Shown: positions 22,963 to 34,540 of the stretch, in pieces
Layout: each line of letters begins with the position of its first letter
Position numbering within the stretch: position 1 is the first letter of the stretch
Source of the DNA: Paracamarosporium sp. OC-R06-R3
Taxonomy: Eukaryota; Ascomycota; Dothideomycetes; Pleosporales; Didymosphaeriaceae
DNA length: 62,142 bases
Direction: 5' to 3'
NCBI GenBank assembly: GCA_019828545.1
Contig: JACVRA010000571.1
Location: 1 to 62,142, forward strand
Program-made: the position numbers and the translations under genes
Notes under the pieces: generated by a model
Database searches by the model: none
What the model was told of the DNA's origin: nothing
Seen by the model: only the letters and a program-made list of their open reading frames with translations

Positions 22963-23637
22963 ATGTCTGGCGAAGCATGGTTGTACCTTTTGGCGGTGTT
23001 GATAAACGCCGTCAACCTCTTTCTCCAGGTTTTCTTCACCATTATGTACAGTGATTTGGAATGGTGAGTACTGAGCTCCCTAATACAAGCTGCCCGCTGG
23101 ACTCTTCCTGGCATACTGTCTTCCGGTGCGCGCCGCTTATCTCGCACATGCTAATTTTGCGCCAGCGACTACATCAACCCGATCGACCTCTGCAACCGCC
23201 TTAACACCTACATCATCCCCGAAGCTGCCGTTCACGCGTTTTTGACTTTCCTTTTCCTTATTAATGGATACTGGGTTGCGCTTGTTCTGAACCTGCCTCT
23301 ACTTGCCTGGAACGCCAAGAAGTATGTTGGATACAAGACCTCATGAAGGATTGTGTTGACTGGAAATAGGATTTTTGAGAACCAGCATCTCTTGGATGCG
23401 ACTGAGATTTTCAGGAAGCTCAACGTGCACAAGAAGGTCAGTAGGCTCTTTCCATTTTGCCTGCGGGATATGATGGAGATATCAGCCCCACTTGTTCCCG
23501 CTAATAGACGCCCATGCGCATGATCAGCTACTAACTTGGTCCAGGAATCGTTCATCAAGCTGGGTTTCCACTTGATCATGTTCTTCTTCTACCTGTACAG
23601 CATGATCGTTGCCCTCATCCGAGACGAATCGCACTAG
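22963..23637 (+). CDS. erv14: ER vesicle protein Erv14 (cornichon)
   Basis: A COPII cargo receptor of the cornichon family, which escorts transmembrane proteins out of the endoplasmic reticulum. Four exons (22963-23063, 23166-23321, 23370-23436, 23545-23637) give 138 residues, the usual length. The first helix reads [20 protein letters not shown] and ends in [15 protein letters not shown], the family's most conserved stretch. [29 protein letters not shown] forms helix two. [17 protein letters not shown] is the conserved cytosolic loop, and a final hydrophobic helix ends in RDESH. CTAAC branch sites precede the last acceptor. This is a core eukaryotic gene, which matters for interpreting the inverted repeat at the window ends. 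Confidence 0.97.
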
Positions 23638-24332
23638 GAGTTTCCGGATCGGACACCGGAGAGGCGCAAGGGAGGGCACATCTGGTGACTGTCCCGACAC
23701 GAATCCTTCGGATCATATTGGATAGGTGATTCAGCGCGAAGGTGGCATTGGGCCTCGGTGCAATTGAACTCGACAAGAGAAGCAGGGACAGGTTGGGGGA
23801 GTTAGGTCGTCGATATACCAGTCTAGTTATGGCACAAGCTTATGGGTGGGTACTGTTGGAAATATCGGGAGACGGAGTGGCAGTGTGTATGGTGTGCTTG
23901 CTGGGCATATAGAGCCTCACGTTCTTATGGACTACGATAGCGTGCATTATGTTGTAAATGAAACAATTAATACAGATAGGTCCTGGCAAGGCCTTTTCAC
24001 GTGTACATATTCGTTGGCCTATTGCGTGTTTCACCAATGGATTAAATCAATATTGATCACGTGCCAAACTGGAGCCTAGGTCACCAGACACATAACACAA
24101 GAATGATTTCTGCAAGCTAATACGTATTCCACGAGCACCAACAGACCCAAACAAAACTCCCCCAGGTCTCGGACGGCTGGACCCAGAAAGCTACCGGCAG
24201 GTCTTGGCACACGTTTGGCGGCCCGTGCGCAAGATTTCTTGGACTGTTGGCCTGCGGAGAGCATATCCTAGACAGCGCTCTTACGGACCCAATACTCCCT
24301 CCCTCACATAAATCCGCTTCGGCGCCTCCGCA
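23638..24332. other. Intergenic region between ERV14 and PRP17
   Basis: About 700 bases. The first part is presumably the ERV14 3' untranslated region and the last 150 bases the promoter of the splicing-factor gene. No frame, RNA or repeat is supported. Confidence 0.5.
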
Positions 24333-25758
24333 ATGGCAGGCTACGGGAAAGGTGCGGGCCGAGTGCCCACCGGTTTCGCGGCCGAAACATTCATTAGCGA
24401 ATCGAGCTTCAGAGAAGGCCACCGCGCACTCGAGCCCGGCGCAAACTCGAAGAAACGAAAACGAGAAAACAAGGGCGATGCGAGCATAGTGTCAGGTGCA
24501 GGAGCGTATAAGGGTCCTTGGGCGAGATACGAGGAGGACCGGCCTGATGCAGCGTCGGACGACGAGTACGGTAGCGATGAAGAGGTGGAGATTGTCTATG
24601 AGGAGGATGAGCTGGAGCACAACCCTGCCCCGGCAGCAAAGAAGCTTGCAGGCACAGATTATGCGGACACGGAAGCTGAGGGCGAGACAAGCGAGTTCGT
24701 GGGCAGTCAGCAGTACGACTACCAGGGCAGGACGTACATGCATGTACCAACTGGTATGTTACTCAGGTGGTAAAACATAGAACAATTGCTAACCGTGAAC
24801 AGATCTCGATATCAAGTTGACTGGCGAACGCGACGAGATCAAGAACTTCCACCCCAAGAAACTCCTGCATACGTTCAAATACCACACAAAGTCCATTACA
24901 CAAGTCCGCTTTTTCCCTGGCAGCGGCCATCTGCTTCTCTCAGCCTCCGCCGATTCCAAGATTGCCTTGTGGGATGTATACCATCAAAGAGAACTGCTGC
25001 GGACATTCTCTGGGCATACCAAGTCCGTCAATGACATCGACTTCAATCCTAGCGGGACACAATTCATCTCGGCGAGTTATGATCGCTACATGAAGCTGTG
25101 GGACACTGAGACTGGAAAATGTCTCAACAAGTTCACCACAGGAAAGACACCCCATGTCGTGCGAATCAACCCGAGCACGCCGCATGAATTCCTTGCAGGC
25201 ATGGCAGACAAGAAGATTCTCCAGTACGACACCAGAAGCGGAGAGATGGTGCAAGAATACGACCACCACTTGGGTCCAGTCAATACGATCACTTTCTGCG
25301 ACGAAGATCGGCGCTTCGTCACCACGTCAGACGACAAGTCTCTCCGCGCATGGGAATACGGTATCCCCGTGCCCATTAAGTTTATCGCCGAACCCTACAT
25401 GTTTTCCATGGTGCGTTCGTCTCCACATCCTTCAGGAAAATACATCGCCTTCCAGTCATCCGATAACCAAATCACCGTGTATTCCTCCACGGACAAGTTC
25501 CGCCAAAACCGCAAGAAGAGTTACCGCGGGCACAATGTGGCGGGCTATGCACCGGACGTGGCCATCAGTCCTGACGGACAGCTCATCAGCTCTGGCGACA
25601 GTGGAGGTTATGTGTGCTTCTGGGATTGGAAGACGTGTAAGATGTGGCACAAGATCCAGGCCAGCGATGCGCCGGTCTTGGCGGTGCAGTGGCACCCTCG
25701 AGAAACGTCCAAGGTAATTACGGGCGACCTGAATGGTGTACTCAAGTACTGGGATTAG
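24333..25758 (+). CDS. prp17: Pre-mRNA splicing factor Prp17/Cdc40, WD40 protein
   Basis: A spliceosome component acting at the second catalytic step. Two exons (24333-24753 and 24803-25758, intron 49 bases with a GCTAACC branch site) give 458 residues. The N-terminal third is acidic and contains GFAAETFISESSFREGHRAL, the basic SKKRKRENKGD segment and GAYKGPWARYEED, all characteristic of Prp17. Seven WD40 blades follow, from HTKSITQVRFFPGSG to the last VKYWD-like ending LKYWD. To my knowledge orthologs in filamentous fungi are usually longer than 500 residues and begin with an extra Ser/Asp-rich stretch. Either this lineage has a shorter N-terminus or an upstream exon was missed. The ATG used is the first in frame after the leader. 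Confidence 0.93.
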
Positions 25759-27155
25759 GGCAACACGGACGCCGTGCAGCCGGGGAGGCGGCGGAAGGCG
25801 GAGGTTTCAGGGGAAAGGATTAGTCAACGTTGGTGGAATGATACCCATGCTCGTTCACCAGACGCAGCAGCGCGTGAATGTACGCCCGCGGCTCGCAAGT
25901 GTTCCCATGTTGGGCCGGATGTGTAAGGTGTCCCGTAATGGGCGACGGATGAGGACGATTGCGGTTCACCGGCGGCCCCCAAGCAAACAGTCATGATCCT
26001 CCTCTGCGCGACTGCGCATGCCACGGTGAGGTAGTTCGCCACTGGGGCTCGCCGTGGGTTTGTGACGGCGGACGGGACGTCGGTCAGCACGCGCTTGGGC
26101 CCTGTGTCCATGGCGGCGCCCTGCTGCCCCCCGCCATGGCCTGCAGCCTTGTCAGATCCACCCCGCGCCCTACGCCTCCGCCCTTGCACCCAGAAACCGG
26201 CCCGTTTTGCCCTGTATATCGTGTCAAAGTCGTTTCTTTCTCTGCTCTTTGCGGTCCCGTTTCCCAACCTCGTCGCCCCCAATGCCGCGGGAGGTGACTA
26301 CGGCGAGGGGCTTCTAGCGTAGGCAACAGGCCAGGCGTGGGGGCGCTTACCCGTCTGGGTTATCCGGTGACTTGCCAATTCACCTGCACCGTCGCCTGCC
26401 TCGTCGACCTGTTCCTCCAATGCTTCAGCCTGGCCAACGGGCAGCGTCGCGGCGTCTTGGTCGCCCGCCTGCCTTCCGACTGGCTCCTGCCTGGCGTGCC
26501 TTGCAGCTTTCCAGTCATCCCAGCGTGCTTCGCTCGCGTCGCGGCTCTGTTCTCGACCGAACATGTTCCCTTCGGTGAACGCTTGCGTTTCGATATGACT
26601 CTTTTCCCACGCCTACGCCCGTCGAATCGACGCTTCTGGCGCCTCCGCGCACAATGATGCCTGCTGTCCCTTGCCGTTTCTGCCTCGGATCCTGACCGGC
26701 GTGGGTATAGCCACGGTGAATCATGACGGTTTGCGCGCAAATGGGGGGAAAAGCCCACCTTGCTTTCCAGGCACCTACGTTTGCGCTCGTAGGAGGTCTC
26801 CGATGGTGACGGAGCATGCCAGGTACAGTCAACGAAGAGATGCCTCCCTGTTACCGGCCTCAGGCTTCTGCCTATCTATAAATCTTCCTGTTGGTTATGT
26901 TCGTCGGATCTTTTCTTTCTTCATTACCATCCTGTCTCCCAGATCATCAAGCGTCTTATATTCTCCTTCCACATTGTCCAATCTCAGCTTCAGTCTATCA
27001 TCTCATCCGCCCTTTGATATACTCCTTTGCACGGACAACTTCCTCGTATAGCATTGTTACCTACTCGCCTCAACCTCAGCATACCCTCTATACGAACGCT
27101 TAGCGAATCAACGGCGACAACTCAAGGCTCCCGAACGCCCCAACTCCAGTCAACA
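25759..27155. other. GC-rich intergenic region and probable long leader
   Basis: 1.4 kb. Bases 25760-26830 are GC-rich and open in several frames on both strands, but none shows a domain. From about 26880 to 27150 the plus strand is pyrimidine-rich (runs such as CTTTTCTTTCTTC), the usual look of a strong fungal promoter and 5' leader for the small gene at 27156. Confidence 0.45.
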
Positions 27156-27467
27156 ATGTCTTCCACCTCCTCTTACGGCTCGTCCTATGCCCAGGGCAAG
27201 GGCGCATACGCCCCTCGCTCCTCTTCACCACGCTCTACAACATCCTGTAAGTCAAAGCTTCTTCTGTAACCCATGTCAAACACCTTCTGATGACCTATAG
27301 CCCACTCATCATCCTCGTCGTCAAGCCTCTTCGCCCACCACGGCCATTCAGCACGCAACAACCGTTACGGCAGCAAGCAGGGCAGCTCAGTCACCATCCA
27401 CAATGGCGGCGGCCAGTCTAGCGGCCCTTCGAGCACATCCGCAGGCAACTCTGGCTACTACCAGTAA
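27156..27467 (+). CDS. Small Ser/Gly-rich protein
   Basis: Two exons (27156-27246 and 27301-27467, canonical 54-base intron) code for 85 residues. The protein is made almost wholly of Ser, Gly, Tyr, His and Asn, with a run of seven serines (HSSSSSSSLF) and the end SGYYQ. There is no signal peptide and no helix-forming hydrophobic stretch, so it is probably disordered. The pyrimidine-rich promoter, the Kozak-like AACAATG start and the clean intron support a real, probably well-expressed gene. I know no function for it; small proteins of this composition are common in ascomycetes. Confidence 0.7.
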
Positions 27468-28764
27468 GCCAATCATCAACATGTGATTCCCTTCTCATCA
27501 TGGCTTATGAGGGAGAAGGGAAGCGTAGCTGTCTCCAGACAGCTAGGGTGGCAGCTCCCTTGGACAGGGTAACTGCCGTATGCTGGCATACATCGGCGTT
27601 TATCTGGCTGGTATTTGGACTCGGTTGGGACGATGGATAATACTAGATGATCCGCTCGCTTCAGTGCTGCCGATGGTATCAGATTGTCTATCTGCTTCTA
27701 TCTGCACGGATCCTTTTCCTTTTTCTGGCGCTCACACGGTCTTTCTCCTCTTTGTTTTCCCTTACCTTACCTTCCTCCCGGCGCGCGAAAACGAGGGTCG
27801 AGTCCTTTTCACGACGCAAAGTTGAACTCCTCGCGTTTTTGCACCAAGATTGTATTAGCTGTAACTCTTCTCGTTGGCATGGCATGGCATGGCGTAGCAT
27901 AGGTTGGACTCGATGGGACACATATATGGGATTATATAGTCAACGACTATTACTATCACTATCGCTATTACCATGGGTGCTTTAATGAGCTTCAAACAGT
28001 GTGAGCAGTGAAGTGAGGTCGCCAGAGCCTGCAGGTGGTACTGGTGTGGTGTCGAACAAATGGTCCCTATTGGCTGGCGGACGACCCACCCCTGAGTCGC
28101 ACAGCACTGCACGAATGTAGCCCTATGCAGGGACGAGTTGCTTAGGTTAGGCTGGGCTGGGCTGGGCGTGTAGATGCGTGGTTCATCGCCTGGCCTTGTG
28201 CTTCTGCAAGGTACGCTGGCTGGGGCGTGCTTTGCTTTCTCACTTGTGCATTCACTGTGCCGGATGCCTGGCTTTCGGAGGAGCTTTGGGTTACACTAAG
28301 CTTTAGTTCTCTTGGAATGGGAAGAGGTTGGCTGGGATCGGGTTTGGAATCAGGCAGGCGCTCTTTAGCTTGCGTGTTGTGCTGGAGGGGTGGTTTTGGG
28401 TGCCTGCACTGGGCTGCACTGGTCTGCCGCGGCGCTGACGGACAGTGATGAAGCCTACTATGCTCAGGCATGGATCTTGTTGTAGAGGCCTGGAGCCCGG
28501 TGTGGGGTGAAGGGATCGATCCTACGGCATAGAGCCACGTGGAGGGTAAGTGGCCGCGTGTCGGGGCGGAGCGCGGATGCCTTAGGCACTACATTGGATA
28601 CAACATGTTTTGGACGATAATGATGGCGATTATATCATAACTGCGTGTATCTATTTCTAATCCCATTAAGAAAATATACGTTCTGTCTTCAGGATACTCC
28701 TACAACACCCATAGTTTCCCTTATGAAAATAAGTTATACAAATCGAAAACCCAAGCTTCGATAA
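27468..28764. other. Convergent intergenic region with simple repeats
   Basis: 1.3 kb between two gene ends. It holds small low-complexity tracts: repeated GGCAT near 27877-27892 and a GGCTG run near 28150-28166. Frames are short and lack domains. Part of it is likely the 3' untranslated region of both neighbours. Confidence 0.45.
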
Positions 28765-30834
28765 CTACGCACTCCCGTTCGGAACCTGAATAGCCCTTTT
28801 CACGGCTACATTCGCAATCCCATTCGTAGTCCCGTTCGCATATCTATTCGCAATCCGGTTCGCAGTCCCATTCGTAGTACATTTCGCAGTCCCATTCACA
28901 ATCCCATTCGCAATCCCATTCGTGGCTCCGTTCGTGGTTCCGCTCGTAGCTCCATTCGTGGCTCCGTTCGTGGCTCCGTTCGTAGCTCCGTTCGTGGCTC
29001 CGTTCGTGGCTCCGTTCGTGGCTCCGTTCGTGGTTCCATTCGTGGTTCCATTCGTGGTTCCATTCGTCTCCAAGGGTTGGCCCCAGAGCTGGATCACAAG
29101 CTGCTTCTTGTTGATCTTGCCCATTGCGTTCCGCGGTATGGAATCTACGACCTTCATCTCCTGCGGGATCTTGTAGTTTGCCAACATCTCCTTCAGTGCC
29201 TTGCGCATGTCGAGTGCAGACCAGGGCCTTCCACCTCGTCCCGCTGTCTTCCCCTCCTCGGTGAGCATGACTACAGCAGCGACCTTCTGGCCCCACGCTT
29301 CGGAAGGAAGGCCTACGACGGCAACTTCCTCTATTTGAGGCAAGGTGAGCATCTCGCGCTCGATTTCCAGCGCTGAAACCTTCTCGCCGCCTGTCTTGAT
29401 GATGTCGGCGGACTTGCGGCCCTGGATGAAATATAGCGGGCCGTGTGCCCAGTCCTGGCTGCTCTTGCTTGCACCATCCACATTTCTGCGGACGGCTACG
29501 TCGCCAGTCTTGAACCATCTACCCTGGCCGTCTGCATCGTCGACGAATTCCTTGGCGGTAGCCTTGGGGTTCCTCCAGTACTGGCGGAAGATGGTGGGTC
29601 CGCGGAGCTGAATTTCACCTTGGCGTTCGCGGCCAGTCGAGGGGTCGATTTCCTCGCCTTCCTTTATAACTTCGTTGGTCTCGGTATCAACGAGCCGCGC
29701 TTGGACAAAGGGAAGCGGCCAGCCGACTGAGCCGTCCACGCGGTCGGCGAAAGAGAGGCCGCACGAGAGGGCCATACCGACCTCGGTCATGCCGTATCGC
29801 TCCAGAAGAACATTTCCGCCGCTGAGTTCGGTCCATGCGGATTTCACAGGCGTGGGAAGAGCAGCTGAGCCAGAGATGTTCAGGCGCATATTTGAGGGGT
29901 GGAGAGCCGTTTTGCTGGCAGCCTGTAGCTCGGGAGACAACGAGGCGTGCGAGGCGAGGAGACGGGTGTAGATCGTGGGAACGACGGTGAGGAAGGTGAT
30001 GGGTTTCTTCGCTGGGTCAGGGCTCGGTACGAAGGGTGCCGCCAGACGCTCCCAGACTGCGGTCGCATTGAACGGGTACAGGAACTCTATCGTGCTCCCG
30101 GCGAACAAGGGCGTCAAAAGCGCGTTCACCGTTCCGTGAATGTGATGCAGCGGTAAAACATGCAAAAGCACGTCGTTGGTGGTGTAGTCCCACGCTTTCA
30201 ACAGCGACAAGGACTGTGCCGTCAATATATCCTGAGACAGAAGAACGCCTTTCGGTCTGTTCGTAGTCCCCGATGTATACAGCATCATGCCGCCCTGGTC
30301 GCTCTCCGGCTCTTCCAGCGTGACATAGTCGTCCGTTCTACCCAGCATGATCTTCTCCTGCTTATAGTTGATCGGACTTGTTTCCATGCCCTCCTTTAGG
30401 ACATCATCCGCCTGATCCTGGAATTTCTCTGACGAGAGAAGCATGAGCGATTCGCTCTGGTCGATTATGTATCGGAGCTCGTGTGCGGGGAACGCCGGCG
30501 ACAGCGGAACGGCGATTGCGTGTGAAGCCAGGATAGACAACAGCGTCACTGGTCCCATGTTAGCTGAGATGGTTCCGGTTGTGTGAAGGGCGGGGTGTTC
30601 TCAATGCGCACCTACATAGTCATAGCCATTCTCCACAAGAAACGATATCCGCTTTCCCGCCGTGCTCTTTCCGTTGGCGTTCTTCTGCAGCTTGTCCTTC
30701 GCCGCTGCTACATCGTTGACGAGTTCACCGTACGTGAAGGTTCTCCCTGACAGGCTGTGAACCACCGCGATGGAATTTCCATCGTGTTCTTTGATCGCTT
30801 CAAAGATTGGAAGGCGGGGAAGTGTCGATGCCAT
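28765..30834 (-). CDS. Acyl-CoA synthetase, malonyl-CoA synthetase (ACSF3)-like
   Basis: An adenylate-forming enzyme that activates a carboxylic acid with ATP and joins it to CoA; the pattern is closest to ACSF3-type malonyl/methylmalonyl-CoA synthetases. Exon 1 is 30612-30834 and exon 2 is 28765-30548, giving 668 residues. I chose the acceptor after GGGACCAG because it yields ENGYDYVVTLLSILA without an insertion and has a CTAAC branch site just upstream. Motifs: TSGTTNRPKG (about residue 166), YGMTEVG (326), TGDVAV (422), GRKSADIIKTGGEKV and the catalytic lysine in RNAMGKINKK (about 552). From about residue 569 a disordered tail of TNGA/TNGT repeats extends the protein by some 100 residues, coded by a 12-base minisatellite. 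The gene is divergent from BolA. Confidence 0.88.
28921..29064. repeat. 12-base minisatellite within the synthetase gene
   Basis: Twelve consecutive 12-base units with few differences, of the form CGTGGCTCCGTT on the plus strand, read on the minus strand as the tetrapeptides ATNG or TTNG. More diverged units continue to about 28800. Unit length is a multiple of three, so copy-number change keeps the frame. Confidence 0.92.
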
Positions 30835-31342
30835 TCTGATAGTAGTAGCTGAGTGTGCGAGATGAAAGCAGTGCGGAAGATGACAACGGAGCGAATTGGC
30901 AACAACAAATACTCGTGGAAGAGATGATGTTATCGCCCACATGAGTCCGGAAAGTGTGACCGGGCTATTCGAGGCTGGATGCACGTCGTTTGGTAATGGG
31001 ATCGGGAGAATAGGGCGTCGGATTAAAGTGGAAGGTGCCGACGATCGTTCACTCGAAATACTGCCATTTCTAGCAACTGTGTTGTTCGCGATAACCTGGG
31101 GAAGCCGAGGATTTGGAATTTCTACACAAAGAGCATGCTTTCGCGATGCGTAGTCAGTTGCTCCGGCTTCAATTGCACTCTCAATGCTTTTGGAAGCTGA
31201 CGCAACTTTGCAGGCGAAACTCCGAGGTGAGGCTTGGCGCTCGGTTCGGCTTTCACATTTAGTTCCGAAAGCCTAAGACGACCAACCTCAACAGCTTCTC
31301 ACTAGCATTCAAGAATCCACTCAATCGGTTTTTCGGTGTCTG
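30835..31342. promoter_or_regulatory. Divergent promoter region, synthetase/BolA
   Basis: About 500 bases separate the divergent start codons of the acyl-CoA synthetase and the BolA gene, so both promoters must lie here. I see no clear TATA box or named factor site. Both products look metabolic or mitochondrial, so co-regulation is possible. Confidence 0.4.
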
Positions 31343-31894
31343 ATGTTCCTGCGTCGGGGAGCCGTCGCTTCGAAGCGCTTCTTATCAACAATGACGCAAT
31401 CGCAGACCCCCATGGAGGATGCCATGAGAGCAAAGGTACCGTCACATTTCAAATAGAGCAAAGCCAAAAGTGATACCTAACTATATTGAGCAGCTCACGG
31501 AAGCATTCAAACCCACCACATTAGAGATCTACAATGATTCGCATCTACATTCACACCACAAAGCCATGCAAGGTGTAACCAGCAAAGAGGTATTTCAAAT
31601 GAACCCTGAAACTTCATCATGACTGACGTATCACTAGACACATTTTCGGTAAAAAAAATATCTCTACCAAAACAGTTTGAAAGAGAAGCAAGGAGTGACT
31701 AACATCTCAAAAGTGTAGTCATCACATCGGAAAAGTTCAAGGAAGCTAGGATGCAGCCCGCCCGGCATCGCATGATCTACACCCTCCTCAAAGATGAGCT
31801 AGCGCAAGAGGGCGGTATTCATGCTCTGCAGCTTAAGACACGGACGCCAGAGGAAGAGGAACGTCAAAAGCAGAAAGCCGAGGCAGAGCAATAA
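31343..31894 (+). CDS. BolA-like protein, probably mitochondrial
   Basis: A small BolA-family protein that works with monothiol glutaredoxins in delivering iron-sulfur clusters. Four exons fit: 31343-31435, 31494-31589, 31638-31648 and 31714-31894, giving 126 residues. The third exon is only 11 bases and codes for THF plus part of an Arg codon. It restores the conserved BolA core KETHFRVVITSEKF, and RHRMIYTLLKDEL plus IHALQLKTRTPEE follow. All introns have GT...AG ends, and two have CTAAC or GACTAAC branch sites. The start MFLRRGAVASKRFLST resembles a mitochondrial presequence. A second ATG 16 codons later would give a cytosolic form. Because of the tiny exon this gene is easily missed by frame-based searches. 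Confidence 0.9.
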
Positions 31895-33053
31895 TGATAG
31901 AGTCTTAGGATCTGAACGAGGTTGACTTGATGCTAAATGGAAATAATCGAATTAGAATGGCAAAAGTGTTGTCGTAGAGTCAACATCGCATCACTTTGAG
32001 ATGAAACCGGAAGAGGAGGATCTGACTGTAGCGTCTTGTATATGATATTGTGTTGATAACGAGAACCAAGGTTCGATCTCACTTGCTCTTCTGTGAAGCA
32101 AGCCGAACCGATTTGTCTGTATCCACGTTATTTCAGAGTCTTCATTACAGCACCATCTACATAAAACAGAGACAGAGATGAATAGATTGAGGTTGATCAA
32201 ATATCCAAGGTTTTGTACGACTGCGACCGTCAGAAGAGATTGACCTTAATTCTAAAACTTGTTAGCTGAGAAAAGAAGGAAGCCATCCGCTGTTATAAAG
32301 AGAGCTGAAGCTCGACATTCGGTTTCAAGAAATTGACACGTAAAGGAAGGGGCCTATCAATACAGAGTATCATTCCTGCCCAAGGGCGTTCGCATCATAC
32401 TTAGCCTAGAAATTCTGAGTACTACCCCACAATCCTGTCTACACTGCGGACATGAAAGTATATTCTACTTGGGTGATATAGCACCAATGTTTTCAAGTTC
32501 GTTGTGTCTAGTCTTGATGTGACCAAGACCTTGTCTATTAGAGTTGACTATGGCGTCTAACACATCGAAGAATACAATTTAAACCTCTTCAAAATGACTT
32601 AAGTGAATGCATGCCTAACTTCAACGTCTGATAAGATTAGCGGGAAAATACGCAGACCCCAAGTAGCCCCTCCGATAGATCCTCTCCCGCAGAAGCAATC
32701 ACAGTGATATCGCGTTCGAGTATATTGTGTCGACAAACTACGGACGAACTAAAACGTTTTCATATTACTATTAAAGGTCGTCGGCTCCACCTCTGTTGGA
32801 AACTCGAGTCCAGCAGTCGCTCGCACTTCATCCATTATTTCCATGATGAGGATGCTCTCATCTAGCCCTAGCTTGATTCTCTCCTTTCTACCTTCAACGA
32901 GAGCCCCCACAATGAGATGCACATCTTATTATTAGAATGAAGACTTTGTACGGATGCCTTCTATTCGATAGCAATTGGACGGCTTCTGGAACACGCGGTC
33001 TTCAAGACAGGGAAAACTTCCAAAAAGTGTAATTCCGTTCGCCTTACATTCTT
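31895..33053. other. AT-rich intergenic region
   Basis: About 1.2 kb after BolA. Only short frames occur, and base composition becomes AT-richer toward the decay zone that follows. A minus-strand frame at 32932-33150 overlaps the broken ORF next to it in another frame and may be part of it. Confidence 0.4.
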
Positions 33054-34037
33054 TTATTGAAATGAAGCCCAAAATCGGACCCTTGCAGCGCAAACAGTGG
33101 TAGCAAGGTCGTCGTTCCTCATAACTGATGTGTGTTGACAGTTCTTGCATCCTGGTGGGAGGAGAGAGATAGTATCTGCTGACATAAAACCACTTCCGAT
33201 CGTGCCCTGTATGTGCACAGTGAGGGTGATAGGGGGGGGTTTATCAATGATCCTTCCGAAAGTTTGTCCTTGAAATCCCTCCATTGTTGCATGTTTGCAA
33301 TTCGTGGATGCGGAACAGGGTTCGCGCAAGACAAAGTACGACCCAGTAAAGTTGGGCCCCTTTTGAGGTTTTGATGTTGTATTACTAGACAAATCCGATG
33401 CCAGATTTGTCCTCGGATGTCCTCCGCCATTGACAAGGTCTATCCTCTCGATACAAAAGAATATGGCCACTATGCCATTTGTTGTGCACAGTTCAAGGTT
33501 GACCTCTTTTGGGATGAAGCAGTACACTGCTTGAGGTAAAATTTCATGGTCGCACCGTCCAGCTGGAGAATCATCATCAATGTTTGGGAGCGATCGGATA
33601 GCTTCAGCATTGCTCGCCTTGTTTGATTCGTTCAGACGCTCCTAGTGACATTCATCGATTTTTACGAGATATTCCCACAATGACACTGCAGGCAGACGGC
33701 TACGATCTTGCACCACAAAATCCACTTCAGAATCAACCGGACTGGCCTCATCAATGTCAATGCTGGAAAGCATGACTGCGCCTTCGTGAACGACGAGGTC
33801 TAACTCTTCTTGAATTTCAGCTTCCTCCATTACTGATTTGTGGATAGTCTTCATGGTACCGTTATCCCTAGGCACGATCGCGAGGTTATGTTCGATATTC
33901 TCTTTCTCGATATGGCTCCCTACAGCCTCCGAGCAAGGCTGCACTGCATCTGTTGATGGTGGTATCAATTTGTCATCAGTTGCGTGAAGTGATACCAAAG
34001 AATCATCTGTATAGAGAAGGATACTCCCGTTATTCTA
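33054..34037 (-). pseudogene. Broken minus-strand ORF, unrecognised
   Basis: One reading frame stays open from about 34034 down to 33054 except for a single TAG at 33642-33644. The two parts (about 131 and 196 codons) are in the same phase, which is unusual for chance in a 1 kb stretch. The first part is acidic (VMEEAEIQEELDLVV) and the second has a Cys cluster near its end (PPGCKNCQH). No intron that would remove the stop is visible: the only GT...AG span covering it is 24 bases, too short. I do not recognise the family. It could be a decayed gene or a chance open frame. Confidence 0.3.
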
Positions 34038-34079
34038 ACACTCTTGATCGTCTTTTTAACCAGGTTGCTCCATCCTCGA

Positions 34080-34540
34080 TTCCCTGTTAGTTAACTAAAC
34101 AAGAATGACACGTCTCCTGCGCCGGCTTCGTTTAAAGAACGCATCCGTTTCTTTACCTAGATGTTTTAATTCAACCAGCAGGTTCGCACTCATATCCCAA
34201 ATCAAACCTCCTATCTGGCTATATTATTAGCGAATTGCATCTTAGTATCTTACATTATAGGATAGCGACATAGCCTACAATGCTAGAATAAGCGATGACT
34301 TTGCGAACTCAACACCATCAATTAAATCTAGTATATCCTCCTCCTTTAATAGATATACTAATCCGTTACGCGATTTTATAAAGAAAGCCTTAATTTTTAT
34401 CTACTTTATTTTCTAGGTGTGTTTAATTTTATTCAAAACATTCTATGCAATTACTATAATATGCTTAAGCCGTAAGTTGTAGTACTTACTCTAGAGGGTT
34501 TTTAGTTTTGCCCTTAATAGTTACTGTAAACGTGTACGAG
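34080..34540. other. AT-rich block, possible RIP-affected DNA
   Basis: About 460 bases much richer in A and T than the surrounding genes, with frequent TA dinucleotides and stops in all frames. It overlaps the end of the NLR-type remnant. RIP of a duplicated sequence would produce this look, but base counts were not computed. Confidence 0.35.

Noticed and set aside
25733..26832. Overlapping GC-rich frames downstream of PRP17
   Set aside because: Both strands are open to similar extents, the mark of composition rather than coding; no domain is seen.
28922..29176. Plus-strand frame coding a hydrophobic VAPF repeat
   Set aside because: It is the antisense of the TNGA/TNGT minisatellite inside the acyl-CoA synthetase gene.
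30540..30600. Alternative acceptor (CTCAG) for the acyl-CoA synthetase intron
   Set aside because: It would insert five residues between conserved YDYV and VTLLSIL; the acceptor after GGGACCAG restores the family pattern and sits at the right distance from the CTAAC branch site.
32040..32115. Possible tRNA suggested by a GGTTCGAT-like T-loop
   Set aside because: No matching acceptor or anticodon stem can be drawn around it.
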